Source: Corinectria fuckeliana (lineage: Eukaryota > Ascomycota > Sordariomycetes > Hypocreales > Nectriaceae). From it: DNA of 64,000 nucleotides. The translations under genes and the position numbers were made by a program. The notes beneath the pieces are model-generated. The model was not told where the DNA came from, did no database searches, and saw only the letters and a program-made list of their open reading frames with translations. Position 1 is the stretch's first letter, and each line of letters starts with the position of its first letter. Location: NCBI GenBank assembly GCA_019137255.1, contig WPDH01000101.1, positions 62,001 to 126,000 on the forward strand, given 5' to 3'. Positions 52,776-63,922 of this stretch are shown here, piece by piece.

Positions 52776-54788
52776 ATGGGTGTGTCGAACAACCTTACCG
52801 ACGGCACTCGTGAGGTCGATGTCATCATAGCTGGAGGTGAGACACTCTTCGTCGTCCGTACTTATTGCCAAGTATCTTACCGTCCCTGTTACCCCAGGCG
52901 GTACCGCAGGCTGTATCATCGCTGCACGGCTGGCAGAAGCAGAAGCTGCCTTATCGATCCTGGTCATCGAGCGTGGCCAAGATAGTTACAATGTTGACAC
53001 TATCACTAACCCCGCTCTTTTCCTGTCCCACCTCGCCCCAACGAGCAAGACGGCCATCTTCTACAAGGGCAACGAGGCGAGCCAGTTGGCAGGCCGTGAA
53101 CCAATCGTTCCGTCCGGTGGCACGTTGGGCGGTGGCTCAGCCATCAATTTCATGATGTACACCCGGGCCCAACAGTCTGACTTTGACTCTTGGAAGACGC
53201 CAGGCTGGTCTGCGGAGGAATTGCTGCCGTATTTGAAAAAGGTCTGTCTTACCCTAACCCCAAGTGGGTAGCAGCTAAACTTGTCAAGCTTGAGACATAC
53301 CACGGGGAAGACCCAGACAACGTACACGGCCGCCATGGACCAATCCACGTATCAGACGGGACATTCCGTGACGCCAATGCCGAAAACGACTTTCTTCGTG
53401 CAGCCAGTCAAGTGGGTTGGCCTGAAATCCCAGTCTTGCAGGACCTCAAGTCCATCAACGGGTTCCAGCGGTGGAAACGGTTTGTTTCCCTCGACGGAAA
53501 ACGCCAGGACACAGCCTATAGGTATCTGCATCCTCTGATGCAGGATGGTAAGCACCCAAACCTGGACGCGTTGGTCGAGACATTTGTCGCTCGCGTTCTT
53601 TTTTGACCAAAACAAGAAAGCGATTGGTGTTGAATGCGTCCCCAGTGAAGACTTCCAACCCACTCTTGGCCTCGCGAAGCAGCCAACACAGACCATTAAA
53701 GCAAGGAAGATGGTGGTTGCCTCTGCTGGGGCTTGCGGTACGCCGCCGGTACTCGAACGATCGGGAATCGGTGATGCCAGTATCCTCAAGCGTGCCGGAG
53801 TGCCGATGGTTGTTGACTTGCCTGGTGTTGGCCGTGACTACCAAGGCCACAACCTTCTTTTGTACCCTTACCGGACAAACCTGGAGCCGCACGAGACAAT
53901 TGACGGCATACTCAGCGGTCGGATCGACACCCCGAAGTTGATTCAAGACAAGGATAAAATCCTTGGATGGAACGCCATCGACATTTCTGCAAAGCTCCGG
54001 CCAGATGAAGACGAAGTGGCGGCTTTGGGACCCGAGTTTAAAGCTGCCTGGGACCGCGATTTCAAAAAAGTTCCAGACCGGCCGTTGATGCTCATGGGAA
54101 TGATTTCTTGGTAAGCAGAGGGAGTGCGATTTGTCTAACATGCCAGTTTCAAAGACGATGCTAACCCTTTTAGCTTCCTCGGTGACCATGCTACCATCTC
54201 TCCTGGCCAATATGTCACAATGGGGAACTATACAGGCTATCCGTACTCCAGGGGTCATTTGCACATTACCGGTCCTCAGTGTGGGGATGAGCTGGATTTC
54301 GACGTTGGTTTCTTGACTGACCCTCATGACATTGACCTGAAGAAACACGTATGGGCATACAAGAAGCAGCGTGAGATCATGCGACGCACCAAGATGTATC
54401 GCGGGGAACTAAGCATCAGGCACCCTCCATTTGCTGCAAAATCATCTGCAGCGTGTGTTGCATTGGATTCGGCACTGTCCAACGTCAAGGACATTGAGTA
54501 CACTGCGCAGGACGACCAACTGATCGAGCAATGGATCCGGCAGAACCTCAACACCACGTGGCACTCGCTGGGAACCGCAAAGATGGCGCCTAGGAGTGAC
54601 TTTGGCGTTGTTGACCGCTACTTGAATGTCTACGGAACCCAAGGGCTGAAGATTGCTGATGTGAGCATCCCCCGGTAAACGTTGGGGCCAATCCAAACAG
54701 CACTGCTCTTGTTATTGGAGAAAAGGGGGCAGATATCATTATCAAGGAGCTGGGCCTCGGTGCTACGACTGCCAAGCTTGACCGTTAG
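52776..54788 (+). CDS. GMC oxidoreductase, alcohol-oxidase-like, with two frameshifts
   Basis: Flavin-dependent alcohol oxidase/dehydrogenase of the glucose-methanol-choline family. Exons are 52,776-52,836, 52,898-53,241, 53,289-54,110 and 54,174-54,788; the introns (61, 47, 63 bp) have GT-AG ends. Residues 15-26 carry the FAD dinucleotide motif (DVIIAGGGTAGC). SGGTLGGGSAINF is GMC signature 1 and GACGTPPVLERSGIG (about 282-296) is signature 2. The WHSLGT motif supplies catalytic His 539. Two single-base indels break the frame. The T6 run at 53,599-53,604 has one T too many, giving TGA at 53,604. The C5 run before 54,673 lacks one C, giving TAA at 54,676. Past it, the conserved NVGAN...TALVIGEKGAD segment, with the second catalytic residue (Asn 582), is intact to TAG at 54,786. 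Bridging both indels in numbering gives 613 residues. The gene is either a recent pseudogene or carries assembly errors. No peroxisomal SKL-type end is seen. Confidence 0.85.
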
Positions 54789-56442
54789 CAAAGATGAGCA
54801 TGGATAGTAGTAGTTTCTGCAAGACTTGTTATCAGAGCGCACCACTGGCTGACAAACCACTATCTCGCAGCTGGTCCTCATATTTGCTGCGACTAGTTAA
54901 TTAGGATCTGAACGTCTAACGTTGGAGAAACTGTCACCGAAACACTCCGTTTAATCGCAAAACCCCCACCTTTACAGTGGGTATCCCATGTTCTTTTCTG
55001 CCAGTCAAATATGGCCATGGACAGTAACCTATTTGATCGACACCAACTTTGCCCTACTGAAATTTTGCTACCATATTTCTCCCACGTTCGTAGCATCGCT
55101 CGATTGCACTTTACTCGGCTCTCAGAGCTCGCGGGATGAGTCTACGTTATCTCCTCTCTGGTATAAGATAAAGCTGTGTCGATCCATTGCCGTTGTTGGT
55201 TTTAGTGGAAACCCTAGTCGAAGACTATTGACGGCTTGTTTGACTGCACAACAGCCCCGTCGTGGGGCGTAGTCTTGGCGGATATGAACACACGTCATAT
55301 AGGTACAACATCGCACGCGGTTGGTTACATAGGTCGTTGCGGAGACTCGTTGCAAGGCACAAGTGTCTCAAAGAAGATGCACAAGAAATCTTCGTAGGCC
55401 TCAGTTTAAAGAGGTTACAGAAGTGAGTAGCTGCAGTCCGTCGTCACTTACCATACACAATCTGTCAGACCAAATCGTGTTGAGGCACACCCACCTCGGC
55501 CCGTGCCGATCGCATAGATCTACATTGTCTAGTCGCTCGTTGCAGGCGTTGGTTGTGATCAATGCCAAGGGTAGGGGCGTCGAGTGACCGGGAAGAAGGG
55601 CTGGACACGAATTACATGCTTGTACTCCGTATAGTAATAAAGTGATCTGCCGATGTAGTATCCGTCAAGCACAAGCGGAATGGTCACCAGAAGCAACTAT
55701 ACTCGACCATCGCACAAGAGTCGTCGATCGGTAACAACAGTGTTGACGTAGGTAAAATGCACTGATTGAGTATCCCGTATCCGTCCGTGGCTAGCTGAGA
55801 TGCATAGTGATTCATCGCTGAGGGGATTTCCTGCAGCTGCTGGTTTACTGAACCTGTCGTGAATCCATTGAGGCAGGATTGTCTGATCTTGGCGTTTATC
55901 CTGATTGGCCTAATCAAAGACACGGGATGTAGTGCGCGGCCAAAGCGAAACCTCAGCCTATTAAACCGGTGCCTGTGGCTCGAGTGCACCGAGCCGGCCG
56001 GTCCGACTCCGAGTTCAAATCAACGATTCGGCACATACAAGCTGATTCTAACGTGCTCAGTAGATGGCTGGCTGAGGTGCATGGTGAGGTTAGTTCACAT
56101 AATTATGGCCTTGGATTATCGAAACGCATTGGTTTTCAACTCCACTCCAATGCAGGTTTCATTTCTCATGACGAGTTCCTGTGTCTTTAGTTCCACTGCT
56201 TGCTTCTAATAGAACCCTATAGGCTAATCAAAGGATGGGACATTCGTATGTTGCATGTGCACCACCGGATGTTGATCATTTACTATGTACAGGCCTGGCC
56301 TCAGCAACGGGCCTCAAAAAGTGACCACGGCAAAAGCTCATCTCTTTCGGCAAATGAACATGGAACTACGTCAACAAGACAACAGCTGTTCTAAGGCGTT
56401 ATTTGGTTCTAAATCTGCCTTCCTTCATATCTTCTTCCAAGG
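54789..56442. other. Intergenic region, 1.65 kb, no supported gene
   Basis: Normal-composition DNA between the GMC and decarboxylase genes. Reading frames here reach only about 70-116 codons, lack family features and lack convincing intron structure. TACTCCGTA occurs at 55,622. GTTCAAATC near 56,013 resembles a tRNA B box, but no cloverleaf can be drawn. The last few hundred bases presumably hold the decarboxylase promoter. Confidence 0.6.
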
Positions 56443-56449
56443 TATAAAA
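56443..56449 (+). promoter_or_regulatory. TATA box of the decarboxylase gene
   Basis: TATAAAA lies 123 bp upstream of the chosen ATG (56,572) and is followed by a pyrimidine-rich leader (TTTCCTTTTTGTTTAG). Position and context fit a fungal core promoter; the transcription start would be expected roughly 30-80 bp downstream. Confidence 0.55.
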
Positions 56450-56571
56450 CCTATTCATGTGTTTCCTTTTTGTTTAGTCTTTCACTTCTTAAACTTTCAG
56501 AAAACATCCTCAAGTTCCCCACTTACTACTTCTTGATTTGCGAACAGCAAGACAACCCACAATCCGTCATC

Positions 56572-59500
56572 ATGTCCGGACACCGTGCCGAAGAGTTCAA
56601 TGCCACCCACTCCTACTTCATCGGGCCAAAGGGTGCAAACCTCCCCGATTTCAGGGCAAACATCAACACCATCTTGGATGAGTTACTTGAAGCCAGGCAG
56701 AACTACTATCCCGAAGATCATGTATGCTTCACCCAGCGATTTCCTCATATTTCCTTCTATTCACTAACCCCATATAACTAGAGGTTCATTTCGAAAGAAG
56801 TTCGACGCTCGGACAAGTTCCTAGAGGTGAGGGCTAACCTCGGCCTTGCCACCCAAAAGGTCGCACAGCTGCTGGGCGAGCATTCCGCGCCCTTCTGGTC
56901 GCCCCGATATGAAGCCCATATGTGCACAGACCTGACTATGTCGTCTCTGCTGGGGTACTTCATGACTATGTTGTACAACCCGAACAATGTCGCTCTCGAG
57001 GCTAGTCCAATGACGACTCTAGTTGAGCTGCGGGTCGGCCAGCAATTGTGTGAGCTGTTCGGGTATAACATTGACGAGAAGAAATCTCCGTTGGCATGGG
57101 GTCACATCACCTGCGACGGGTCTGTTGCGAATTTGGAATCCATTTGGGTTGGTACGTACCCTGATTACCCTTTCAACGAACGTCTCTTCATTGGAGATAA
57201 CTGTATTCGTCATGGATGATAACAGATGGGATCTGATAGCACGAAACCTCAAATTCTATCCTCTGAGTCTCTTCTGGGCAGTGACACAGGGAAAGCTCAA
57301 GTTCATCGCTGAAACGTTCAAGGTGACGCCATGCAAGAAGGGCTCGCCGGAAAAGCCATTCAAGGACCTAGGGGAATGGGATCTGATCAATCTCCGTCCC
57401 GAAACGGTCCTTGATCTCCCAAAAAGACTGAACGAGCAGTTTGGAATTACGGGTGAATTTCTTGAGAGGGCTCTTAAGGAGTACAATATTCAGACCATTG
57501 GCCGCGAGGTATTGGAAAAGCAGTTTGGCATCCAAAATCCGATGCAGTATTTTGTCAGCAAGACTCGCCATTACTCTTGGCCAAAAGGAGCAGGTTTGTC
57601 ATGCCCCAGTACGAGGACGCGAAGAACCTCAACGTCAGCTAACATGACTTCTTCCATAGCGATTGCCGGGCTTGGTTCGGGGAATGTGATCGGAATCGAT
57701 GTCGACAACTGCGCCCGCATCGACGTTCCTCTCTTGAAGAAAAAACTGCAGAAGTGTGTTGAGAGCAAAACGGCCGTCTATGCGGTAGTGGCCGTACTTG
57801 GCTCAACAGAGGAGGGGGCGGTTGACCGTTTGACTGAAATCCTTGCTCTGCGAAAGGAATTTCAGGACGAACACGGTCTTTCATTTCTCGTCCATGCCGA
57901 TGCAGCCTGGGGAGGCTACTTCGCCACCATGCTGAATCGACATAAGCACTGCCCGGCTCCACTGCAAGATTCATCCATCAAGAAGCCCGACCCAGAGTCG
58001 TACTTGGATCCTGAAACCGTGAAGGACCTCCAGGCTTTACAGCACGCAGACTCAATCACTGTGGATCCCCACAAAGCTGGCTATATCCCATATCCTGCAG
58101 GGAGCTTGGTATACCGGGACGGAAGAATGAGGCACTTGGTGACTTGGTCAAGCCCCTATCTTTCGCAAGGATCCGCGGAGAATATTGGTGTCTATGGAGT
58201 CGAAGGCAGGCAAGTCTTTTCCCTAGAATTTCTCACAGCCCGCAGTCGGCCATCAGTTAACCTTTGTTTGCTTTCAACAGTAAACCTGGCGCCGCAGCCA
58301 TGTCGGCATGGTTTTCTAACCAGACCATTGGCCTAAACCATCGTGGTTACGGCATGTTACTTGGTGAAGCGGCATTCACGAGTGCCAGGGTAATAATTCC
58401 AAGCCTTTGCTTTGTCTGGTGATTTTATTTTCGGTTCGTGCTAACAGCCCTTAGCTATCTGCGCATTACGCAACGATGATTAATGACGACTTCATATGTA
58501 TCCCATTCAATATGCTGCCTGCCGAAGAACAAGGCAAGAACAAGTACCTCTCATCCCCAGTCGAGAAGCAGAGGCAAGAGATTCGAGAACTCATCATCGG
58601 CAAAGAAGATGGTGATATCTTCAAGTCAGAGGACGCAATGAAGATGATTGCCAAACTCGGATCTGATCTCAACATCAACGCCTTTGCACTTAACTGGAAG
58701 TATGAGAACGGAGACCTGAATACTGACTTGGAGGAGGCAAACTATCTCATGAAGAAGGTCGTCGATAAATTGTCCATTACCACTGCTAACACCGATCCTT
58801 CCACGATCCCCATTGTCTTGACTTCGACCAAATTTGCGCTCGACGACTATGGGAAGTGCGCGGAAACATTCATGGAAAGGATTGGGGTTCACAAGTCCCG
58901 CCAGAGCCTGTTTGTCCTAAGAAATGTGGTCATGAGTCCGTTTCCGACTCAGACGAACTTCATTGTCAAGCTGATGAAGGATCTTGAGAAAGAGATCCGC
59001 GACGAGGTCAAGGACTGCCGAAAGAGAAACACACCCGGTGAAGAGAAAGTCCAATTCCTGGTTCAGGGGTCTCCTCGTGGCTCCGATGTGTTCTTGGTCT
59101 TCCAGACATCATTCCGCAGCGCGACTAGACGGCAGCAGCTTATCCTTTCCGCAACGCTGGACGAGAAATTAAAGTCGTTTTACGAGTGTTTAGGGAAGGA
59201 TGGCCAGGATAAGGTTGTCATTCTGGAGTCTACTGACCCACTAGACATCAAGAAGACCGTCGAAAAGATCGGCACTCCAGACTCGCACAGTTTCTTGGCG
59301 AAGATATACAAAAGGGACTCACCGTATGTATCTTAAGACTCTCCTCCTCAAAGAAACAAGCTTACGATATATAGGCAACACTCCGAGTCCGGGGCCGTGC
59401 TCTTCAAGTCTGTTGTGAAAAGCCAACCACTGAACTCTGCCCACCGCGACAGCGAGTACCCTGCTGAGTTCATGCCATTCTATTTGTACGGCACACAACA

Positions 59501-59972
59501 AGAAACGCATATTTCCCACATGCTTGTCAAAGCACCCAACATCTCCCTGTCCGCTGGCAATCTCAAGTTCACGCCGGATCTTACTGAAACAATCCTTGCG
59601 CTCCTTGCAGAAGGGTTAATTCTCGGCTTATCGGAAGTCCCCGAAGATCCTATGCAACCCTTTCCCGAGAAGAATCAGAATTTGCCCAAAGATTTCTTCT
59701 TCGGCAAAGGGAAACAGTTCCAAGTGAAGGTATGGAAGGATCCAAAGCCCCTTGGAGAAGATGGGCCAGGCTTGCTTGGGAGCTTAGGGCGTCTGCTGTA
59801 CACTGGCAAGATGACTCTGGGGGGAAATGTGTTGGTGGATGTGGAGGGGCCGAACAAGGACGAGTTCCAGGATAAGCCGCCGGTAGCAGACTCTTGGCAG
59901 AAGGAGTTGGACAAGATTGGTAGTATGTTAGATGGCACGTATGACACCAAGTGCCAGGAAGGCCATTTCTGA
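56572..59972 (+). CDS. Group II pyridoxal-phosphate decarboxylase (aromatic amino-acid/glutamate type)
   Basis: PLP-dependent decarboxylase of the glutamate/tyrosine decarboxylase fold, substrate unknown. Seven exons: 56,572-56,721, 56,782-57,151, 57,240-57,593, 57,660-58,209, 58,281-58,389, 58,455-59,323 and 59,375-59,972. They join in phase to exactly 1,000 codons (999 residues). HADAAWGGYF gives His 370 and Asp 372, expected to contact the cofactor ring. SITVDPHKAGY holds the Schiff-base Lys 430. YGVEGSKPG and LNHRGYG are typical of this fungal subfamily. Residues beyond about 530 form a long C-terminal extension not found in classical ~500-residue enzymes; its function is unknown to me. 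An in-frame upstream methionine at 56,470 exists, but it falls just after the TATA box in leader sequence, so ATCATGTCC at 56,572 is preferred. Intron five uses a GC donor. No signal peptide is seen, so it is probably cytosolic. The gene appears intact and lies 1.8 kb downstream of the GMC gene. Confidence 0.9.
58210..58280 (+). other. GC-AG intron in the decarboxylase gene
   Basis: The exon ends ...GAAGGCAG and the intron begins GCAAGT, the consensus for rare GC donors. It ends TTTCAACAG at 58,280. Splicing here joins YGVEG to SKPGAAAMSAW in phase, as the family requires. No GT donor nearby preserves the frame. Confidence 0.85.
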
Positions 59973-62007
59973 TCTTTTATTATTAATATGCAAGTTGACA
60001 TTAGGATCGGGACCAGAGATACAATACAGTTTAGGACCATTGCCATTCATTACTCAACACATTGTCCAGGAAGTCTGAAGCCATCTTGGGTGTTTATATT
60101 CTCGTTGGCACAAATGGTCTGTCCAATTTACGTCACCATCTTCCGGACTACGTACATCTGCACATCTTACTTCCCTCGTTTTCGTACTCGCTGGAATTTC
60201 CCTTGCAGTCCTCGGTATGTCTAAGAAAATTGAGTAAGCAGTTGCTTCTAGATCCAACTTGTAGTAATGTTTCATGTCGGTGGTACTGCGACCAGTGGTC
60301 TCTGATTGTGGCGAGATATCGTCGCCGGATGATTCGATGGTCTGTCCACAAGCCCGCTGTCTCGCTTCCCTTCTTCGAAGCCCAGACTACTTGACTACTC
60401 CGTGGAATCCCACCCTCATATTACCACCCGGAAATCGCTCCCATGGCTTGGCTTGGCTTTTGGCAAGGAATATTCAAAGGCCGCTGACATGTCTTTTTTG
60501 CCTCTTCAGCTCAAGCAAAAAGGCGTACGCCACGCCACTCCTAGTCTGCCAGTCTCGTTCCTTGCGATTGCCATTATAGTCAAGCTTGTTTTTAGGCTTC
60601 TTTTGGCCACCCACTACCGCGAATCTAGTACGGAGGGAAATGACAATGCAACCAGCTTCACCACAACCATTCATCCCCGACGACGCGATGGATGCAGGAC
60701 ACTGTCGCTCCACCACGCTTGCTCGGCGGGAATCTGCTCAGGGTGGGTTAGAATGGATGACTGAGAAGTAGCTTTTATGCAATCAGCCAGGAGCTGGCAT
60801 TAACCCCTCGAATCGAATCATTGAGGTGAAGCTGAGGCGAGCTGAAAGGTAGCATTTTTATATTAAAGCACAAAGAGCCCAATGGATGAGCGAGAGTGGA
60901 AAGTGCAGGCTAAGTATATGGTAAATACTCTGATGATATCTGCCTGGTCATTTCAAAGGTACTGGCTGAGTAGAAATTGACTGTGGCGATGTACCAGCAC
61001 CTGCGCTCTAACGTTGACGTGTATCTATTGTTATATCCTGAAACGAGGTATCAATTAGTTATAGCGTGGTTCAATTGTTCAACTAATGGAAGATTTTAGT
61101 AGCGAATGGTAGCAGTGAATGGTGGAGTATATGACGAGCGAGAGCCAGAATATACAGAAATCCTTGGCAAGACCGTAGCACGGCTACTCTAGCTTAGCAC
61201 GTATCTAAGAGGCTGGAGCTAACATGGGAACTAAAAGCTGGCTCGTCTATGTCTCTAGCTGTTTCTCTTCGGAGGTTGCTCGATGCCGGCTCTTGAAGAA
61301 CTGGCTCAGTCCCATGCAGTCTCGGTGAAGTAGTAGGACAATTAGATTTGTTTGTAAAAGATTCTGAAATTCCCAGCGAGGCCTGAGAATCCCAGAGAGT
61401 ATTCATTTCACGACTGGATTGGATGCCCGAACTTCGGTTTGTTTAAGGCCAGCGGCTTCGGCTTCGGGCTCGGGTTGAGGCCTCGGGCTTAGTGTCGCTT
61501 GGGGCTGTTGTCCTATTCAATCCCGGTTTCCAAGCAGCAGCCTAGATGGCCAGACCACGTTATATTCGGTGATCTCTACCGCAATATCATCTTTCAATAT
61601 TACCACGACAGCATAGGGTTTTCCAAGTTTCTATGCCTGGATGTGTTGCGGGATCATGGCCAGCTGCGAGACATCCCGGTGATTATCAAAGAACCCATTT
61701 GAGGCACCCACGGTCAATGGATACTGTAGGATACTTAGAGACTATGGGCCTGGCCGACGGCCTCGCGCTGAGCTCACTGACCGAGTGGAGCAGTACTGGT
61801 TGCGGGGACGGCTTCGGCTTTAGTATCTTGGTGCTCACGGAGAAGCAGAACCAGACTGTGTGTGGGTTTTTCTTATACATTAAGGCGCGTCTCTCGCAAA
61901 ATAGCCCTTCTCGACTTGTACACCTCTTTTGCTAGCACTCTTACCAGCATGTGCTGGCCTCCGCTCTGTTGAAACCCACCTTTGCGTTATACCGAACAAC
62001 ATCCAAC
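59973..62007. other. Intergenic region, 2.0 kb, no supported gene
   Basis: Normal-composition DNA between the decarboxylase and monooxygenase genes. Frames of about 60-120 codons occur (for example 60,402-60,764 and 61,499-61,935) but show no domain, no start context and no splice-consistent extension. A G/C-rich imperfect repeat lies at about 61,451-61,492. The start of the downstream gene's leader is not clearly marked; TTATACATTAA at about 61,873 is a weak TATA candidate. Confidence 0.55.
61451..61492. repeat. Short GGCTTCGG-type imperfect repeat
   Basis: AGCGGCTTCGGCTTCGGGCT continues as CGGGTTGAGGCCTCGGGCTT, giving four or five degenerate copies of a 6-12 bp GGCTTCGG motif. It is a simple low-complexity tract in the intergenic region with no sign of function. 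Confidence 0.5.
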
Positions 62008-63922
62008 ATGGCTTGCAACGCAGCAAGAGCAGAAACAGCCGTACAGGTGCTGCCTGCGGGAACCGTACTGATTGCTGGAGGTGGTCCAGTAGGGCTTCTT
62101 CTGGCACGGGTCTTGTCTTTCTACGGAGTCAAGTCCATGCTCTTTGAACGAAACAAGACCACCACGCGCTGGCCAAAAATGGACTTAACCAACGCAAGGT
62201 CCATGGAGCTCTTCCGCAAGTTGGGTTTAGCAGACGACTTGCGCAAACAAGGTATTCCCAGCCACATCGACCAGAACGTGCTCATCTCGTCGGGACTGTC
62301 AGCCTCGTCCTGCATCACTTCCTGGGAGCTTCCCGGGGTTGACAAGTTCCGCCGCCATATCGCCGAGAACAACGACGGCACTCAACCACGCGAACCTTGG
62401 CAGAGAGTCTCCCAGGCCATTTTTGAGAAGTGGCTCAAGGAAAAGTGCGACCAGGATCCCCTCGTAGACCTGCACTACGGATACAAGGTCGAATCTGTGG
62501 AGGAGCGGAATGGCCGCGTCCTCACCGCAATCACCGAGGTCGATACCGGGGCCAGGATTGTTTTGAGTTCCGACTACGTCGCTGGCTGTGACGGAGCATC
62601 GAGCATGGTGCGGAAGTCTCTCCATCTGCCATTGGACATTGATCCAATGTGAGTCCCTGCCATCCTATTATACTGTATCTGCTCAAGGAACACAAGCTGA
62701 TGATTCTGACCAAAGCTCGTCCTGCGCGCTACTCGTTCACTTCAAATCCCGCGACTTGACGAGGCTATACAAGCAAGGGCGGTTCTGGCATATCTTCCTA
62801 CTGGGCGAATCCGGTGGCTTTGAGGCATGCATCATATCCCAGGACGAAGACGACACATGGACGACCCATCTGTTCATGCCTCTTGACGCCGAACCCGAGA
62901 AGATAGACTCCAAGCAGGCAGTATACAAGGTTCTGGGCGGTCTTCACGGCGACTACCCAATCGAGATCGACGAAATCCTTGTCCGCTCCGTATGGAGGCC
63001 CAACATCGCCGTTGCGAGAACTTGGGCGAGCCCGGGGATGCGTGTCCTCATTGCCGGTGATGCAGCGCATCAGAACATCCCGACCGGCGGCTACGGAATG
63101 AACATGGGCATTGGCGACTCCTTCGATCTAGGTTGGAAACTCGCAGCGGTCATCAACAAGCAGGCCGGGACCGGGTTGCTGAGGTCGTACGAACAGGAGC
63201 GCAAGCCAGTCGCGATTCGAAACGTCAGCCATTCGGGTGCCCATTTCCAGGTACATGGACGACTGAAGGAGATCCTGAGCGGTGGTGATCCTCTCCTCGT
63301 CGAACAAGACACGGAAGAAGGAAAGGCTCTGAGACGTCGCGTTCATGAGTACTACCAGATTAACGACGGAGAAAACAAAGACTTGGGCATCGAGATGGAC
63401 TACAGATACAACTCTGTAGTTGTTCTTCGCCAGGAGGCCGATGGTACTGAGCCTGTATGGACTGCGCGTAATTATACTCCGTCTACCTGGCCCGGTAGCC
63501 GGCCTCCGCACATCTTTCTCGCCAGTGGCGAGGCCATTTTCGACTTGTTCGGCGTCCATTGGACCCTGCTGGTCTTTACTGAAGAGCAGGTCGGACAAGC
63601 GTTACTCTCTGATGCCGCTCAGCGATTGTCAGTCCCGGTGACGCAGGTCAACCTTGCTCAAGAGCTGCTCGCCAAGGAATTGTACCAACGCAAACTGGTC
63701 TTGGTTCGGCCGGATCACCACGTCGCCTGGAGAAGCGACGTATTGGACTCGATGGCAATGGCCGACCACGTACTACATACTGTGACTGGCAGAACAGATT
63801 CTCAAGCAGGGCCAGCTGCCAGCGATGGGGACATGAAGACTGCTGTGTTGATCAGGGATGCCCAGTTAGTGACCCAGGTGGACAACTTTGTCCTTGAAAA
63901 GATGGCTGCTTTTCAGCAATAG
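62008..63922 (+). CDS. FAD-dependent aromatic monooxygenase, PheA/TfdB-like
   Basis: Single-component flavoprotein hydroxylase expected to hydroxylate a phenolic or other aromatic ring using NAD(P)H and O2. Exons are 62,008-62,648 and 62,716-63,922, with a 67 bp GT-AG intron (GTGAGT...CAAAG); they join in phase to 615 residues, the usual family size. Residues 22-29 read IAGGGPVG, the Rossmann FAD motif, followed by FER near 46-48. GCDGASSMVR (about 193-202) is the DG motif binding both FAD and NAD(P)H. AGDAAH at 327-332, followed by a Gly-rich GGYGMNMGIGDSFDLGWKL, is the GD motif contacting the FAD ribityl chain. LVRPDHHVAWR near the C-terminus is typical of this class. The start was chosen at CAACATGG (62,008); the frame is open upstream but without a better ATG. 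No signal peptide is seen. It lies 2.0 kb after the decarboxylase, same strand. The substrate cannot be inferred from sequence alone. Confidence 0.9.

Noticed and set aside
53455..54348. 297-codon open frame on the minus strand
   Set aside because: It lies antisense to the GMC gene, crosses its conserved signatures and an intron, and has no domain of its own; a shadow of GC-biased coding sequence.
55981..56030. tRNA-like B box (GTTCAAATC)
   Set aside because: Flanking bases do not pair into a T stem and no A box or acceptor stem can be found at the right distance.
56470..56571. Upstream in-frame methionine of the decarboxylase
   Set aside because: It sits about 20 bp after the TATA box in pyrimidine-rich leader DNA and would add residues unlike the family N-terminus; ATG at 56,572 has better context.
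57023..58336. 437-codon plus-strand open frame taken as one unspliced gene
   Set aside because: Its start is out of phase with exon 2 of the decarboxylase, it reads through two introns and ends in a frameshifted tail after the GC-AG donor; the spliced model explains all conserved motifs.
60402..60764. 120-codon plus-strand frame between decarboxylase and monooxygenase
   Set aside because: No recognisable domain, and overlapping frames of similar length occur in other phases; expected by chance at this composition.
61060..61085. GGTTCAATTG as a tRNA B box
   Set aside because: The final invariant C is missing and no cloverleaf can be drawn.
61499..61935. Overlapping 67- and 100-codon frames before the monooxygenase
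   Set aside because: Neither joins the monooxygenase in phase by a plausible splice and neither resembles a known family.
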